From: Enterococcus alishanensis | GTDB lineage: Bacteria; Bacillota; Bacilli; Lactobacillales; Enterococcaceae | Assembly: GCF_019218635.1 (NCBI RefSeq) | Contig: NZ_JAHUZB010000003.1 | Location: forward strand, 310,001-374,000 | Reading direction: 5' to 3' | DNA: 64,000 nucleotides | Shown here: piece after piece, positions 1-8,187 of the stretch | How the letters are laid out: every line of letters starts with the position of its first letter | Position numbering within the stretch: the stretch's first letter is position 1 | Translations under genes and position numbers: made by a program | The notes under the pieces: model-generated | Seen by the model: only the letters and a program-made list of their open reading frames with translations | What the model was told of the DNA's origin: nothing | The model's database searches: none

Positions 1-694
1 ACGCAGCAATTACTGCGGTAATCGTTGTTCCAATATTATCACCAAATAAAATCGGTAAAGCGGCAGCTAAATTTAAACTACCTTGCATATAAAGCTGCTG
101 TAAGATCCCGATGGTAGCACTGGAACTTTGCAAAACCATGGTTAAAAGGGTTCCAATTAAGACACCTAAAACAGGATAGTCAGCGACATTTAGCATTAAT
201 TGATGGAATTGTGGTAAGTCTTTTAAAGGAGCCATACTATTTCCCATTAATTCTAAACCGAAAAATAATGCCCCAAAGCCAAATAATACTTGACCAATAT
301 TTTGAAAATTTTTCCCTCGAGTAAAAAATAAAAGTAAGGCTCCAACACCGATAATTGGTAAAGAATAGGCACCTAAATCAAAACCAATAATAAAGGCGGT
401 GACGGTTGTACCGACATTGGCGCCCATAATGACGCCAATCGCTTGTTTTAAGCTCATAAAGCCGGCGCTGACTAATCCAACTGCTAAAACGGTTGTACCA
501 GAACTACTTTGAATTAACCCGGTTACGATGATTCCTGCTAACACAGCTCGTAGTGGAGTAGAAGTAAAGCGGTTCAAAATTTCTCTCAGACGATTACCAG
601 CAGCTTTTTGTAAACCATCCCCTAAATATTTAATCCCGAATAAGAAAATTCCTAATCCCCCGAGAAAAGTAAAAAACATCTCTTGATATGACAT
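1..694 (-). CDS. Na+/phosphate cotransporter, NptA/PNaS family (3' part outside window)
   Basis: The reading frame starts at ATG 694, with GGAGG five bases upstream, and runs off the left edge, so only about the first 231 residues are visible. It is highly hydrophobic. It contains two copies of the QSSS signature (GLIQSSSGTT near residue 60 and VQSSSATIG near residue 190), the inverted-repeat hallmark of the Na/Pi-cotransporter family (PF02690). The protein should sit in the cytoplasmic membrane and bring in phosphate with Na+. Many Firmicute members carry a C-terminal PhoU-like domain, which cannot be checked here. No operon partner is visible; the next gene is divergent and about 200 bases away. 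Confidence 0.88.
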   Translation of the reverse strand, partial: MSYQEMFFTFLGGLGIFLFGIKYLGDGLQKAAGNRLREILNRFTSTPLRAVLAGIIVTGLIQSSSGTTVLAVGLVSAGFMSLKQAIGVIMGANVGTTVTAFIIGFDLGAYSLPIIGVGALLLFFTRGKNFQNIGQVLFGFGALFFGLELMGNSMAPLKDLPQFHQLMLNVADYPVLGVLIGTLLTMVLQSSSATIGILQQLYMQGSLNLAAALPILFGDNIGTTITAVIAA

Positions 695-898
695 GATTAC
701 CTCCATTTAAAAACGTTCTATCTATAAAATAATAAAAATCGGAGCAAAATGAAAGCCTTTTATTAAAAATAATTTTGTGATTTTTTTGTTGTTTTGACTT
801 GAGAATTATTTATTAAAGAATGTTTTGAAATCTTGCTGGTTTTCTTATATCATTAAAGTAAGAAATGAGATAACGTAAATTGATCGGAGGAGATTTTA

Positions 899-1216
899 AT
901 GAAAGTCGTTTTTCATGTTGATGAGTTAGAGAAATTGAGACAGGCCCGCCACAGTATCGAAAGTTTACTATTAGATGAACCAAAATGCCAAGTTATTTTA
1001 GTGATTAATGGAGAAGCTATTCAAGGCTATTTGTTGCCAAAAATGACAAAATTTATTAAAGAGTATCCGAATGTAGAATTTCATGCATGTCACAAATCAA
1101 TGCGCGGTTTCCAAGTTCGAACCAAACAATTATCTGAAAAAATTAAAGTTGTACCAGCTGGCATTACTGATTTGGTTCGTTTGCAGGCTGAAGGTGCCCA
1201 CTATATCAAATGTTAA
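899..1216 (+). CDS. DsrE/DsrF-like small protein
   Basis: This 105-residue protein starts at ATG 899 behind GGAGGAGA. Its length and pattern fit the DsrE-like fold: an N-terminal strand ending in FHVDE, a helix, a hydrophobic strand VILVINGEA, a helix, a CHKSM segment with a cysteine near residue 64, and a final hydrophobic strand before the helix. Family members act in sulfur relay or as small soluble proteins of unknown role, and the exact function here cannot be read. Cys64 and Cys105 are the only obvious reactive residues. Its last codons overlap the start of the following acetyltransferase by 7 bases, so the two are translationally coupled. Confidence 0.65.
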   Translation: MKVVFHVDELEKLRQARHSIESLLLDEPKCQVILVINGEAIQGYLLPKMTKFIKEYPNVEFHACHKSMRGFQVRTKQLSEKIKVVPAGITDLVRLQAEGAHYIKC

Positions 1217-1728
1217 GTAGTCCAAGATTAAGTTATCGCGAATTTACTGATAATGATTTCGATATACTAAAAGAAATTTTACAAAATCCAGTGTTAATGC
1301 TGCTAGGTTGGCAAAAAACTTTTGATGATGCGGGGGTTGCTATCTGGTTAGAAAAGATTCAAGCCCAATATCGAGATTTTGGTTCCAGCTATTTTTTAAT
1401 TGAGGAAAAAGAATCTGGAGAGTTTGTAGGAATGATTGGTGTGCTACCAATAGATTTATTCGAACAGCAGCAAATCGAAATGGCGTATCTAATTAAGCCG
1501 GAATTTCAAGGTCGAGGTTATGCATTTGAAGCAGCTCAAGCGGCGGAATCATTTATTTTTCAAAAACTGCAGGCTGAGGAATATATTGCACAGTTTGTGG
1601 TAGAAAATATTTCTTCAAAAAGAATCGCTGAAAAGTTAGGAATGCATTTTTGGCGAAGCTATGATCGGACAGATCAAGCGGAAACTCGTAAACATCTAAT
1701 TTATCGTAAAACTGTAGGGCAAAAATAA
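1210..1728 (+). CDS. GNAT N-acetyltransferase, RimJ/RimL type
   Basis: The protein has 172 residues. It starts with the RimJ/RimL-like opening PRLSYREFTDNDFDIL. It keeps the acetyl-CoA binding motif A region (MAYLIKPEFQGRGYAFEA, residues about 90-108), with Q-G-R-G-Y in the pyrophosphate loop, and then the VVENISSKRIAEKLGM segment typical of ribosomal-protein-type GNATs. It probably transfers acetyl from acetyl-CoA to an amine on a protein or small molecule; the substrate is unknown. The ATG at 1210 lies inside the end of the DsrE-like gene, which suggests a two-gene operon. A hairpin follows the stop codon. Confidence 0.8.
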   Translation: MLSSPRLSYREFTDNDFDILKEILQNPVLMLLGWQKTFDDAGVAIWLEKIQAQYRDFGSSYFLIEEKESGEFVGMIGVLPIDLFEQQQIEMAYLIKPEFQGRGYAFEAAQAAESFIFQKLQAEEYIAQFVVENISSKRIAEKLGMHFWRSYDRTDQAETRKHLIYRKTVGQK

Positions 1729-1757
1729 ATCATCTGTTGATTATTTTTGCCTATTAA
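1717..1757 (+). terminator. Probable terminator after the GNAT gene
   Basis: A hairpin of GGCAAAAATAA against TTATTTTTGCC, with inner ATCA/TGAT pairing, brackets the stop codon and is followed by a short T-rich stretch. The stem is AT-rich, so termination may be partial. Confidence 0.45.
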
Positions 1758-1780
1758 TTTTTTATAAGTAAGGAGAATAT

Positions 1781-2470
1781 ATGGTACACAATAAGATTTT
1801 GATTGTAGAAGATGATCAAAAAATCAGCCAAATTATTCAATCAGAGTTGAAAAAGTGGAATTATCAAGTGCAAGGAATTACTGATTTCCAAAATGTTTTA
1901 CAAGAATTTGCAGCTTTCCAACCTGATCTGGTGTTATTAGATATCTCGTTACCGTATTTCAATGGCTATCACTGGTGTCAGGAAATCCGTAAAACATCTA
2001 CAGTACCAGTTATCTTCCTGTCTTCAGCAAATGATAAAATGAATATGCTGATGGCGATGAATATGGGCGGCGATGATTTTATCGGAAAACCAGTTGATTT
2101 AGAATTATTGACAGCAAAAATTCAAGCAACTTTTCGACGGGCTTATCAGTTTAACGAAACACCACAAGAAATGGTTTATAAAGCAGTAAAACTGAATGTA
2201 CTAACAGGTGAACTTTTTTACAAGGAGCAAATGGTTCGTTTAACGCCGAATGAAACAAAAATCGTGGCTATCTTGTTTCAGCATCCTGAACAAGCCGTTT
2301 CAAAAGAAACCATCATGGAGAAACTATGGGAAAGTGAAGAATTTATCAGTAAGAATACATTGACTGTCAATCTGACCCGCTTAAGAAAAAAACTAAGCGC
2401 CAGTGGCTTACCGGTATTGATTCATACGATAAAAGGGGTCGGTTATATGCTAATGATGTCTGATGATTAG
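1781..2470 (+). CDS. OmpR-family response regulator, BceR/GraR-like
   Basis: This is a 229-residue two-domain regulator. The receiver domain (about 1-115) has the acidic pair EDD near residues 10-12, the phospho-acceptor in VLLDISLP (about Asp54), and the switch Lys in GKPVD. The C-terminal winged helix (about 130-226) contains LTPNETKIVAILFQHP and ends with the usual HTIKGVGYML. It lies directly upstream of an intramembrane-sensing kinase and a BceAB-like transporter, and overlaps the kinase by 8 bases. Its likely job is to switch on the transporter when cell-wall-active peptides such as bacitracin or nisin are present. The inducer is inferred from the family. Confidence 0.88.
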   Translation: MVHNKILIVEDDQKISQIIQSELKKWNYQVQGITDFQNVLQEFAAFQPDLVLLDISLPYFNGYHWCQEIRKTSTVPVIFLSSANDKMNMLMAMNMGGDDFIGKPVDLELLTAKIQATFRRAYQFNETPQEMVYKAVKLNVLTGELFYKEQMVRLTPNETKIVAILFQHPEQAVSKETIMEKLWESEEFISKNTLTVNLTRLRKKLSASGLPVLIHTIKGVGYMLMMSDD

Positions 2471-3482
2471 AAAAAATATGTATTTTATGAAGCAGCTTCT
2501 GAAAGAAAATGCTGGTGTTATTTGGCTCTATATTTTAGTGGTTGTATTATTTGCGAGCACTTTTTTTCTTTATGACATTCCGATAAATGTTTATCAAGAT
2601 GCCATAATTTTTACTTTTCCATTGCTAATCATATTTCTGATAATTCGAGGAATCAAATTAACTAGGAAACATCAAAAATTGCAGCATTTGTTGCAAGAAC
2701 CGATTTTAAATGATTGGCACAAACAAGAGGAAGAATTTTTAACTATTCTTGAAAGTGACTATCAAGAAATTATTACAAAAGTGACCCGGCAAACCCGAGA
2801 CATGCAGGAGCAACAAGAAAAACAAGAAAAAGAGTTGATGGATTATTACAGTCTTTGGACCCATCAAATAAAAACACCACTGGCAGCCTTGGATTTAATG
2901 ATTCAAACATTTGACCAGCCGCAAAAAAACGCTATGCAAGAAGAAACATTCAAAATTCAGCAATATTTAGAGATGATGCTGCAGTATTTGAGAATGCAGT
3001 CGATTCAACAAGATTTTCGTTTCGAAGTTATCTCGATTGAAAAAGTAGTTAAAAATGTCGTGAAAAAATATGCTCGTTTTTTCATTCATAAAGATTTAGA
3101 AGTAGATCTGACCCAGTTGACTGGTGAAATTATTACTGATGAAAAATGGTTTAGTTTTATCTTGGAGCAAATCATTTTTAATGCGATTAAGTATACGCAA
3201 ATTGGAAAAATCGCGATTTATACACCGGTTGATCGTCCTCAAGAAATAGTCATTAAAGATACCGGGCAAGGGATTTTAGCGGAAGATATTCCCCGTGTAT
3301 TTCAAAGAAGTTTTACTGGATATACTGGTCGACAAAATCAAAAAGCCAGTGGGTTGGGTTTATTTATGAGTCAAGAGATTGCCCAAGAACTGGGATTAAA
3401 TCTGCGTTTAACCTCAAAAGTCGGTGTTGGGACAGAAGTAACTATCGACAGTTCGAAGCTGAAGACCTTTTCTTTAGAGTAA
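2463..3482 (+). CDS. BceS-like intramembrane-sensing histidine kinase
   Basis: The kinase has 339 residues. Two closely spaced membrane segments (about 15-35 and 42-62) leave almost no extracellular loop, the mark of intramembrane-sensing kinases that receive their signal through a partner ABC transporter. A coiled linker rich in Glu and Gln follows. The phospho-acceptor is the His in LWTHQIKTPLAALD, the N-box is EQIIFNAIKYTQ, and the G-boxes are DTGQGI and GLGLFMSQEIA. It should phosphorylate the regulator encoded just upstream. The start ATG at 2463 overlaps the regulator's stop region. About 100 bases separate it from the ABC genes, room for a second promoter. Confidence 0.88.
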   Translation: MIRKNMYFMKQLLKENAGVIWLYILVVVLFASTFFLYDIPINVYQDAIIFTFPLLIIFLIIRGIKLTRKHQKLQHLLQEPILNDWHKQEEEFLTILESDYQEIITKVTRQTRDMQEQQEKQEKELMDYYSLWTHQIKTPLAALDLMIQTFDQPQKNAMQEETFKIQQYLEMMLQYLRMQSIQQDFRFEVISIEKVVKNVVKKYARFFIHKDLEVDLTQLTGEIITDEKWFSFILEQIIFNAIKYTQIGKIAIYTPVDRPQEIVIKDTGQGILAEDIPRVFQRSFTGYTGRQNQKASGLGLFMSQEIAQELGLNLRLTSKVGVGTEVTIDSSKLKTFSLE

Positions 3483-3532
3483 GCTTACAAAAATGTAGGA
3501 TTGGAGCAATTGATTGTCACTGTTTTTTACCG

Positions 3533-3560
3533 TTGATCGCCCTTAAACTAAAAGTATCAA
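3533..3560 (+). promoter_or_regulatory. Candidate promoter before the BceAB-like genes
   Basis: TTGATC (3533-3538) and TATCAA (3555-3560) are spaced by 16 bases in the gap between kinase and ATPase genes. The upstream stretch 3511-3530 holds imperfect TTGATTG/GTTGATC repeats where the response regulator could bind. This would allow transporter induction separate from the two-component genes. Confidence 0.4.
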
Positions 3561-3582
3561 GAAAAAGAGAAGGGGCAAACAA

Positions 3583-4341
3583 ATGACATTATTAGAAGTA
3601 GAACATTTAAAAAAAGTTTACCAACCTAGACTTAGTAATTTACAAGTAGCAGCCTTGAAAGATATTACATTTACGGTCGACAATGGAGAATACATCGCCA
3701 TCATGGGAGAATCAGGCTCAGGAAAAAGTACCTTGCTAAATATTTTGGCGACTTTGGACCAAGCTTCTAGTGGTCGCGTACTACTGCAAAAAAAAGATCT
3801 AAGTCGGATTCCAGAAGGAGAGTTAGCGAAGTTTCGACGGGAACATTTAGGTTTTGTTTTTCAAGATTTTAATTTACTCGATACCTTTAATGTGAAAGAT
3901 AATATTTTTCTCCCCTTAGTTTTATCGCGAGTAGCCGTCAAAGAAATGAAAAAGCGGATTGAGCCATTAGTGAAAGCCTTACAAATTGATGAACTATTAA
4001 ACAAATTTCCTTATGAAATCTCTGGTGGACAAAAGCAACGTGTAGCGGTGGCAAGAGCTTTAATTACAAAGCCAGACTTAGTGTTGGCTGATGAACCAAC
4101 AGGTGCTCTAGATTCCCGCTCGGCAGATGCTTTACTGCAATTATTTGATCAAATCAATCGTCAAGGTCAGACAATTTTGATGGTGACCCATAGTGCTATT
4201 GCAGCAAGCCATGCACAACGTGTCTTATTTATTAAAGATGGCCAAATTTTTCATCAGCTTTATCGCAGTGATAATAGTCAAGAGGAATTTGTCACTCGAA
4301 TTACTGAAACGACGACCGTCCTGTTAACAAAGGAGGTCTAG
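3583..4341 (+). CDS. ABC transporter ATPase, BceA-like
   Basis: The 252-residue ATPase has a Walker [10 protein letters not shown] (about 41-49), the Q-loop [11 protein letters not shown], the signature SGGQKQR, a Walker [13 protein letters not shown] and the switch His in MVTHS. The MacB/BceA-type features ([25 protein letters not shown]) place it with ATPases that drive FtsX-type permeases. It pairs with the 667-residue permease that follows after 2 bases and has its own GGAGG site. Together they would remove cell-wall-targeting peptides from their lipid target and signal flux to the kinase. Assignment to the Bce type is secure; the substrate is not. Confidence 0.92.
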   Translation: MTLLEVEHLKKVYQPRLSNLQVAALKDITFTVDNGEYIAIMGESGSGKSTLLNILATLDQASSGRVLLQKKDLSRIPEGELAKFRREHLGFVFQDFNLLDTFNVKDNIFLPLVLSRVAVKEMKKRIEPLVKALQIDELLNKFPYEISGGQKQRVAVARALITKPDLVLADEPTGALDSRSADALLQLFDQINRQGQTILMVTHSAIAASHAQRVLFIKDGQIFHQLYRSDNSQEEFVTRITETTTVLLTKEV

Positions 4342-4343
4342 CG

Positions 4344-6347
4344 ATGTTTTATTTTAAATTAGCTTGGGGAAACTTACGAAAAAACAAAACAGTCTACTTG
4401 CCATTTTTAGCTTCAATGACTTATTTAGTAATTATGAATTTATTGATGCAAGTGATGGTGAATAATCCTGGAATGCGCTCGATGCCAAGTGCTATGACAG
4501 TTCATTCGATGTTTAGTTTTGGTAATGTTGTGATTATTATTTTTTCAATTATCTTCTCCTTTTATACCAATAGTTTTCTGATAAAACGGCGCCAAAAAGA
4601 GCTAGGATTATATAATATTTTAGGGATGGACAAAAAATCGTTAAGCTTCATGCTAGCGATTGAGAGCTTGTTGAGCTTGATAGCTGTTCTGCTTGTTGGA
4701 TTGATTTCAGGAAGTATTATTGCAAAATTTTTATTTTTAGTATTGAAGAAAATGACTGGCTTTGGTGAAGATTTCGTTTTTCATCTTTCGCTATCAATGT
4801 TTGTAGTAGTGACGGTATTTTTTGTGGTTTTATTTTTATTATTGCTGATAACAAATATTCTTCAATTGATGAAAACAAACCCTATTGAATTAATGAAAAA
4901 GGGAGAAGCAGGTGAAAAAGAGCCGAAAAGTCATTGGTTCCTCACTTTAATCGGCTTAATTTCTTTAGGCAGTGGTTATTATATTTCTTTAACATTAGAA
5001 TCACCCATTGCAGCACTTAGCGTCTTTTTTGTAGCAATCATTTTAGTAATCATTGGAACATATTTATTAATGATTACAGCTAGTGTGACAATCTTGAAAT
5101 TTTTAAGAAATAAGGAAACGCTATATTATCGTCCCAAACCATTTATCAATATTTCTGGAATGATTTATCGAATGAAACAAAATGGCGCTGGCTTGGCAAG
5201 TATTTGTATATTATCAACCATGGTATTGGTGACCGTAGCTTCCACAGCTGGCTTATATTATGGTAAAGAAGATATCGTCAAACAGCGTAATACTAGCGAT
5301 GTGAGTTTTAATACCCAATTGGTCAATGATCAGGTCCAACCGCAATTAAATCAACTTGCTAAAGAACATCAGCTGAAGGTTGATGATAGTTTGAAAGTGG
5401 ATACGCCTAATATTAACTTAGTCCAACAAAAGGGAACCCGATTTCAAGTTTTTAATGGTAACGATCAAACGCAAAATGGGTTGGTGGCTTTGAAGATCTG
5501 GACTGAAGATGATTACTTTCAGATGACCGGGAAAAAAGCAAATTTATCAGAGAATCAAATATTGTTTTATCCAATTACGGGAGAATATTCAGGAAAAACA
5601 ATCAGCTTTGGCGATGAAACCTATTCGATAAAAAAACAAATTGAAAGTTTAAAGCTGCAACCTAAAATAAATGATATTTACAATTCCTATATTTTGTTTG
5701 TAAAAAATGCTGAATCTGTCGAAAAGATATACTCGGCTTTGGAAACAACTGGAGCACAGGAACCATTAGCCTATTCGACCGAGGTGATGATGAACGTGTC
5801 TGGTAGCCAAAAAAATCAAAAGGAATTCACTGACGGAGTATTTAGTTATCAAGAACAGTTAAATCAAGAACTCTCACAACAAGAATTACCAAGTCCTTCT
5901 ATGCCATATGCTAGAGCCTCCGAGATAGAAAGAGACCGACAAGAAGCTAATCAATTTACGGGCGGATTTTTATTTATTGGCGTTGTTTTCGGGATTAGTT
6001 TTACTGTCGCCGCTGCCTTAATCATCTATTACAAGCAGGTATCTGAAGGTTATAGTGATGCCAACCGTTTTGAAATTATGCAAAAAGTTGGTTTAAGTCA
6101 CCGAGAAGTCAAACAAACGATTAAAAGCCAAATTTTAATGGTCTTTATTTTACCAATTCTATTAGCCGTCATTCATTTAACTATCGCCTTGCCGATCATT
6201 CGCAAATTGTTAATTCTCTTTGGTTTAACCAATAATCAATTGATTACGATTGTAACGGTGATTGTGGTGGCAATATTTACACTATGTTATCTATTCTTTT
6301 ATTGGCAGACATCAAAAGTTTATTATCGTATCGTGAAAAGAAATTAG
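4344..6347 (+). CDS. ABC transporter permease, BceB-like (FtsX family)
   Basis: This 667-residue membrane protein has the BceB layout: one N-terminal helix, a first FtsX block around residues 50-170 (KRRQKELGLYNILGM is the characteristic coupling segment), further helices to about 300, a large extracellular domain of roughly 200 residues (about 310-520), and a final FtsX block with three helices. The extracellular domain is thought to recognise antibiotic-lipid complexes and pass the signal to the BceS-like kinase. It is co-translated with the ATPase. A strong terminator follows, closing the operon. Confidence 0.9.
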   Translation: MFYFKLAWGNLRKNKTVYLPFLASMTYLVIMNLLMQVMVNNPGMRSMPSAMTVHSMFSFGNVVIIIFSIIFSFYTNSFLIKRRQKELGLYNILGMDKKSLSFMLAIESLLSLIAVLLVGLISGSIIAKFLFLVLKKMTGFGEDFVFHLSLSMFVVVTVFFVVLFLLLLITNILQLMKTNPIELMKKGEAGEKEPKSHWFLTLIGLISLGSGYYISLTLESPIAALSVFFVAIILVIIGTYLLMITASVTILKFLRNKETLYYRPKPFINISGMIYRMKQNGAGLASICILSTMVLVTVASTAGLYYGKEDIVKQRNTSDVSFNTQLVNDQVQPQLNQLAKEHQLKVDDSLKVDTPNINLVQQKGTRFQVFNGNDQTQNGLVALKIWTEDDYFQMTGKKANLSENQILFYPITGEYSGKTISFGDETYSIKKQIESLKLQPKINDIYNSYILFVKNAESVEKIYSALETTGAQEPLAYSTEVMMNVSGSQKNQKEFTDGVFSYQEQLNQELSQQELPSPSMPYARASEIERDRQEANQFTGGFLFIGVVFGISFTVAAALIIYYKQVSEGYSDANRFEIMQKVGLSHREVKQTIKSQILMVFILPILLAVIHLTIALPIIRKLLILFGLTNNQLITIVTVIVVAIFTLCYLFFYWQTSKVYYRIVKRN

Positions 6348-6357
6348 TCGTACATTT

Positions 6358-6387
6358 ACCGAAGTGAAAATCGCTTCGGTTTTTTTG
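6358..6387 (+). terminator. Rho-independent terminator of the Bce-like operon
   Basis: The stem ACCGAAGTG/CGCTTCGGT (one G-T pair) with an AAAAT loop is followed by seven or more T residues. Confidence 0.9.
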
Positions 6388-6396
6388 CGGATCAAA

Positions 6397-6425
6397 TTGA
6401 CAAGTGAAAATAATACTTTTATAAT
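6397..6425 (+). promoter_or_regulatory. Consensus sigma-A promoter of the lipoprotein-tetR operon
   Basis: A perfect TTGACA (6397-6402) and a perfect TATAAT (6420-6425) are separated by exactly 17 bases. The expected transcription start falls at the first bases of the operator at 6431, so a bound repressor would block initiation. Confidence 0.85.
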
Positions 6426-6430
6426 ATAAT

Positions 6431-6450
6431 TGAATGAATGGTTCAATTAA
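6431..6450 (+). promoter_or_regulatory. Candidate TetR operator, copy 1
   Basis: TGAATGAATGGTTCAATTAA lies just downstream of the -10 box and is found again, base for base, at 8151-8170. It contains a TTGAA/TTCAA dyad with a 7-base centre when the preceding T is included. The neighbouring TetR gene at 7447 is the natural candidate to bind it. Confidence 0.7.
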
Positions 6451-6472
6451 TTTAAGAAAAGAGTTGATCTGA

Positions 6473-7432
6473 ATGAAAAAATTTTTGGTACTGTGTCTGA
6501 CGGGTTTCATGTTGTTTATTTTAACCAGTTGTGGAAAAAAGGCTGAACCAGAATTAGTGAATACTGTTGAGATCAAGCAAGTTGTCAATCAGATCAAAGT
6601 GGATTATGACGCAGATGATTTGAAGGTAAAATATCATAATCAACCTTCGATTATTCTAAAAGAATATATGAATGAAGATAATCAAAAGTATTATGCAGAA
6701 ATTGATTCGAGTCAAAAAAGCGTGAAGATTACTGAAGGTAAACGACCGAAACGGACAAGCTTTAAAGCTTTTATCGAACTAATCTTACCTGAGGAATTTG
6801 ATCAAGACCTGACGTTGCACACTACTAGCGGAGATATTGATCTGCTAGAAACTAAAAAAGAATTTGATAGCATTTCTTTAGATACAACTAGTGGCGAGAT
6901 TCAACTGAGAAATAGCCAGGCTAAATCAATCAAGCTAACGACGACTAGTGGGAAACTAATGGCAGAAAAACTGGCTGCAACAGATGAAATGATTGTTGAA
7001 AGCACAAGCGGGTCGGTCGAATTTAAAGATATCGCTGCTGAAAACTATCAGATAAAAACGACAAGTGGAGAAACAAGTTTAGAAAATGTAACGGGTAATG
7101 TGCATTACACAACCACTAGTGGAAAGTTAAATAGTTCAGACTTAGTCGGTGGCGGCAAATTTGAAGCAACAGGTGGTGGAGATATCCAGTTAGTGTATAA
7201 AAAAGTAGAACAAGATATTTCTATGGATGCTAAAAACGGTCAAGTTACTTTAGATTTACCAACAAAAACCAATTATCAGATTAAGATCAATACAAAAAAT
7301 GGAACAATTGAGAGTGATTCAGAATTTAATTTGAAAGGAAATCAACAAGAAAAAATTGGTGGGACAAAGGACCCAGAATATGTAGTAAAATTGGCTACAA
7401 AAAATGGTAACATAGATCTTAAAGGTCACTAA
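6473..7432 (+). CDS. Lipoprotein with DUF4097-type beta-repeat domain
   Basis: This 319-residue protein begins with a lipoprotein signal peptide ending in the lipobox LTSC (Cys at about residue 20), so it should be anchored to the outer face of the membrane. The body is a DUF4097/LiaX-like domain: TTSG or a variant recurs at least six times at intervals of about 17-21 residues, then KNG variants recur near the C terminus, indicating a beta-helix or stacked-strand structure. In related Firmicutes such proteins belong to envelope-stress systems. It is first in an operon with tetR and sits behind a consensus promoter with a TetR operator. The precise function is unknown. Confidence 0.75.
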   Translation: MKKFLVLCLTGFMLFILTSCGKKAEPELVNTVEIKQVVNQIKVDYDADDLKVKYHNQPSIILKEYMNEDNQKYYAEIDSSQKSVKITEGKRPKRTSFKAFIELILPEEFDQDLTLHTTSGDIDLLETKKEFDSISLDTTSGEIQLRNSQAKSIKLTTTSGKLMAEKLAATDEMIVESTSGSVEFKDIAAENYQIKTTSGETSLENVTGNVHYTTTSGKLNSSDLVGGGKFEATGGGDIQLVYKKVEQDISMDAKNGQVTLDLPTKTNYQIKINTKNGTIESDSEFNLKGNQQEKIGGTKDPEYVVKLATKNGNIDLKGH

Positions 7433-7446
7433 AAGGAGTGAATCAG

Positions 7447-8109
7447 ATGAAAAATCGTTTGGATTTATTTTATGGAGCAGGCAGCCATTTATTTATCAAC
7501 AAAGGCTATGCCCGCACGCAAATGAAAGACATTGCTCAACAAATCGGTTTGTCAACTGGCATGATTTATCAGTATTTTAAAGGTAAGAATGATTTATTGG
7601 ATTTTATTATCAAGTGTACGATTGAGCCTAGTTATCTGCACCAAGATTTTGACTATCCGATTCAAGGTCAGTTGTTTGAACATCTAGATCAGGAAATAGA
7701 TGCTGCTTTTGAAAAAAATGCTGCCGATTTTAATAAAGGCATGGAAAATCCCAATTATACCTTGGTAGAAATGTTTTCTGATGCCTTTGATGTGATTGCA
7801 AAATATGGAGTGGGTTGTTTAATTATTGAACATAATTTAGATGATTTACCTAAGTTGGCTGAGTCTTACCGTGATTTTAGAAAGATTTATTTTAAACAAG
7901 TTTATCAATATGTTGAACGATTTATTAATGAAGGTCAGATGCGAGAAGTTGAGGATAAACATTACACTACTCGGACAATTATTGAACTATTGGCTTTTTG
8001 GGGAATGCATATTATGAACGATGCTTTTGAGCGAGACGAAGCTTTGACCCATGAAAAAGCCAAAAAAATCTGTTTGGACAATCTTATACCTGCTTATAGT
8101 AAGAAATAA
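7447..8109 (+). CDS. TetR-family regulator of the lipoprotein/hemolysin III regulon
   Basis: The N-terminal helix-turn-helix is typical: GYARTQMKDIAQQIGLSTGMIYQYFKGK at about residues 20-45. ATG 7447 is preferred over GTG 7438, because that GTG overlaps the ribosome site AAAGGAG; this gives 220 residues. The C-terminal ligand domain contains an unusual cysteine (GVGCLIIEHN) and no recognisable effector motif. It lies 14 bases after the lipoprotein gene. Identical 20-bp dyads in front of this operon and of the next one suggest that it represses both. A fatty-acid or membrane-stress ligand is possible but not shown. Confidence 0.85.
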   Translation: MKNRLDLFYGAGSHLFINKGYARTQMKDIAQQIGLSTGMIYQYFKGKNDLLDFIIKCTIEPSYLHQDFDYPIQGQLFEHLDQEIDAAFEKNAADFNKGMENPNYTLVEMFSDAFDVIAKYGVGCLIIEHNLDDLPKLAESYRDFRKIYFKQVYQYVERFINEGQMREVEDKHYTTRTIIELLAFWGMHIMNDAFERDEALTHEKAKKICLDNLIPAYSKK

Positions 8110-8138
8110 TCTGGATGATTAACTATCCAGATTGTTTT
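8108..8138 (+). terminator. Terminator after tetR
   Basis: The stem AATCTGGAT/ATCCAGATT with an 8-base loop is followed by GTTTT. It overlaps the tetR stop codon. The short T run suggests modest efficiency. Confidence 0.7.
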
Positions 8139-8150
8139 AGCACAATTTTA

Positions 8151-8170
8151 TGAATGAATGGTTCAATTAA
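8151..8170 (+). promoter_or_regulatory. Candidate TetR operator, copy 2
   Basis: This is an exact 20-base duplicate of the operator at 6431-6450. It is placed 18 bases upstream of the start codon of the next gene, so the CmpB-like/hemolysin III pair appears to belong to the same regulon. Confidence 0.7.
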
Positions 8171-8187
8171 TTCGTGGAGGTGATAAA

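Noticed and set aside
6277-6588. 103-codon minus-strand frame across the Bce terminator
   Set aside because: It runs through a strong terminator and a consensus promoter, overlaps two real genes and has no ribosome site.
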